64,000 nucleotides of DNA, from contig JASJAN010000013.1 in the NCBI GenBank assembly GCA_030066985.1, forward strand, positions 1 through 64,000, read 5' to 3'. Each line of letters begins with the position of its first letter. Within the stretch, counting starts at the first letter, position 1. The notes beneath the pieces are model-generated. The model saw nothing but the letters and a program-made list of their open reading frames with translations. It was not told the origin of the DNA and searched no databases. Both the position numbers and the translations under genes were made by a program. The DNA comes from Desulfobacterales bacterium. Its GTDB lineage: Bacteria; Desulfobacterota; Desulfobacteria; Desulfobacterales; JAHEIW01. Shown in pieces: positions 62,470 to 64,000 of the stretch.

Positions 62470-63978
62470 TTATTCCTGATTTGCGATTAGCTTCATTATA
62501 CCTTCAACATCGATATGCTTCTGAAAATGCTCGGCCAGCAGGTTGTATTCTTTGTTGCGGACTTCAATGCCGCCAACACTAAGGGCATCGATGTCGTTTA
62601 ATCCGATATGGTTGAGCCAGGATTCTAGGATGGCCGGATTGTTAAACAATCCGTGAATATAGGTGCCCATGACCTTTAAATCGTCAGAGACACATCCATC
62701 TTCGTCATGGCATGGAATTTGGTTACGCTCCGTGACGCTAAACAGCGGGGTTCCAGCGGATCTAACCGTTTGACCCATGTGAATTTCATATCCCGCACCG
62801 GACCGACCGTCCCAGGAAAATTGCGTCAGGGTGGTCGTTTTGGGCGCTTTCAATATGGTTTCAGTCGGCAACAGGTCCAGTCCTTCGCTGGAGCCAGGTT
62901 GACCTTCCAGGCCTGTGGGATCATGCACGCTCTTACCCATCATCTGATAACCACCGCAAATTCCGAGCACATGACCGCCGGCGCTGACATATTCCAACAG
63001 TGCTTTGGCCCAACCGGAAGTCTGGATCCAGTCCAGATCAAAGCGGGTATTTTTGGAACCGGGCAGAATAACCGCTTTAAATCCAGTCAGGGGCTGTATT
63101 TTTTCCAGGAAATGGACGTCCAGCTGATCTAAAGTCATCAGTGGATCAAAATCGGTAAAGTTAGAGATATGCGGCAGTCTTATGACCCCAACCGCCGGAT
63201 TATGACTGTTTTCAACATTTGCTTTTTTGGGGTTCTCGATGACAACCGAATCTTCAGGCTCAATCTGGATATGGTTGTACCAGGGCAGGACACCGAAAAC
63301 CGGTTTGCGGGTCTTTTCTTCAATCCAACGCACCCCGTTCTCAAAAAGAGAGATATCGCCGCGAAAGCGGTTGATGACAAAGCCGCTTACCCGGGCGCGC
63401 TGTGATTGCCTCAGACACTCAAGGGTGCCGACCAATTGGGCAAAGACACCGCCGCGGTGGATGTCGGCTACCAGCAAAATAGGCGCTTGAGCATATTCGG
63501 CCATCCGGAAATTAACAATATCGTGTGGCATGAGGTTTACTTCGGCACAGGAACCGGCGCCTTCCAGGATGATCAGCTCATATTCCTGACGTAATCGATC
63601 CAGGGCGGCACAGGCTTCTTTAAATAGCTGGTCTTTTTTTTGGTGATAGGCAGCCGCAGTACTGTTTTCAATGGCGATCCCGGATAAGACGATCTGGGAT
63701 CCAATTTCACTGGTGGGTTTAAGCAGGATCGGATTCATGTCGACATGGGGTGGAATTTTGGCTGCTTCCGCCTGCACGATTTGGGCACGACCCATTTCCA
63801 ACCCCTCGGGTGTAACCCCCGAGTTGTTGGACATGTTCTGGGCTTTAAACGGCGCTACGCGCATACCCCGGTTTGCAAACATGCGACATAAGGCCGTAGC
63901 AACGACACTTTTGCCGACATCCGATCCGGTTCCGAAAACCGCCAGACAGCGTCCCTTTGTTTTACCTGTGACTGCCAA
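62470..63978 (-). CDS. cobQ: Cobyric acid synthase CobQ/CbiP
   Basis: The 502-residue glutamine-dependent amidotransferase amidates four side chains of adenosylcobyrinic acid a,c-diamide. The N-terminal P-loop domain has VFGTGSDVGKSVVATALCR, FKAQNMSNNS, LEGAGSCAEVNLM; the C-terminal class I glutaminase domain has VILPGSKNTRFDLDW and HVLGICGGYQMMG with the nucleophile Cys, and YIHGLFNN with the catalytic His. It is the first gene of the cobalamin assembly block in this window. Confidence 0.95.
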   Translation of the reverse strand: MAVTGKTKGRCLAVFGTGSDVGKSVVATALCRMFANRGMRVAPFKAQNMSNNSGVTPEGLEMGRAQIVQAEAAKIPPHVDMNPILLKPTSEIGSQIVLSGIAIENSTAAAYHQKKDQLFKEACAALDRLRQEYELIILEGAGSCAEVNLMPHDIVNFRMAEYAQAPILLVADIHRGGVFAQLVGTLECLRQSQRARVSGFVINRFRGDISLFENGVRWIEEKTRKPVFGVLPWYNHIQIEPEDSVVIENPKKANVENSHNPAVGVIRLPHISNFTDFDPLMTLDQLDVHFLEKIQPLTGFKAVILPGSKNTRFDLDWIQTSGWAKALLEYVSAGGHVLGICGGYQMMGKSVHDPTGLEGQPGSSEGLDLLPTETILKAPKTTTLTQFSWDGRSGAGYEIHMGQTVRSAGTPLFSVTERNQIPCHDEDGCVSDDLKVMGTYIHGLFNNPAILESWLNHIGLNDIDALSVGGIEVRNKEYNLLAEHFQKHIDVEGIMKLIANQE

Positions 63979-64000
63979 TTTCTAAAATATCCCTTATTTG

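Overview
The window looks like a chromosome segment of an anaerobic deltaproteobacterium (Desulfobacterota, probably Desulfobacterales-like). This is inferred from corrinoid methyltransferase operons, an MtrH-type methyltransferase, DUF1638, DUF2284 and DUF169 proteins, a NuoF/GltD-like flavoprotein, moderate GC content, and in-frame UGA codons that look like selenocysteine (Sec) codons. No taxonomic marker was compared.

Layout. 0-9 kb: a GAF-nucleotide cyclase, a CHASE2-PP2C phosphatase, a small gene whose frame continues through a UGA, a lipoprotein, and a large FecR-TPR-beta-barrel protein. 9-13.4 kb: rimO, a polyprenyl diphosphate synthase, a secreted protein and tRNA-Val. 13.7-21.4 kb: a peptidase-S51-like/CysRS-tail fusion, two Gfo/Idh/MocA oxidoreductases, a FemAB/CelD-like acyltransferase, a glycosyltransferase and a hydrolase. 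21.7-29.4 kb: a corrinoid uptake and salvage block (btuF-btuC-btuD, DUF169 protein, cbiR-like phosphodiesterase, a flavin reductase, cobO, DUF1638). 29.5-34 kb: a TSCPD-phosphoesterase fusion, a Sec thioredoxin-fold protein, a head-only SMC-like ATPase, a YkgJ protein and a CobW GTPase. 34-50.6 kb: a methyl-transfer region with the NuoF/GltD flavoprotein, mtrH, two V4R-like proteins, a histidine kinase and NarL-type regulator, a B12-radical SAM protein, a UroD-family methyltransferase, a corrinoid protein, an ASKHA reductive activator and a second UroD-family methyltransferase whose C-terminal zinc-ligand Cys is encoded by UGA. 50.6-56.5 kb: thioredoxin-fold proteins (one more with Sec), a second CobW GTPase, a TrxB-like flavoprotein, a GcvH-like protein and a B12-binding-fold protein. 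56.5-64 kb: an old-yellow-enzyme flavoprotein and cobalamin late-assembly genes on the minus strand (cobQ, cobU, cobS, cobD, cbiB, cobO), with a truncated cbiR-like remnant between cbiB and cobO.

How it fits together. The corrinoid genes acquire, adenosylate and remodel cobamides. The methyltransferase block uses them: a UroD-family protein moves methyl groups to or from the corrinoid protein, the ASKHA protein reactivates oxidised corrinoid, and MtrH exchanges methyl groups with a pterin. The methyl donor cannot be predicted from sequence.

The most interesting observations are four candidate UGA/Sec genes, each with a hairpin carrying G-U in its loop just downstream of the UGA (4.4, 30.6, 50.5 and 56.3 kb); a 42-bp regulatory module with identical internal spacing upstream of mtrH and the UroD operon, plus a degenerate third copy upstream of the Sec-thioredoxin operon; and palindromic intergenic repeats that abut stop codons and whose terminal arms covary between copies. 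No insertion sequence, CRISPR array, rRNA or Sec machinery gene (selA, selB, selC, selD) was seen.
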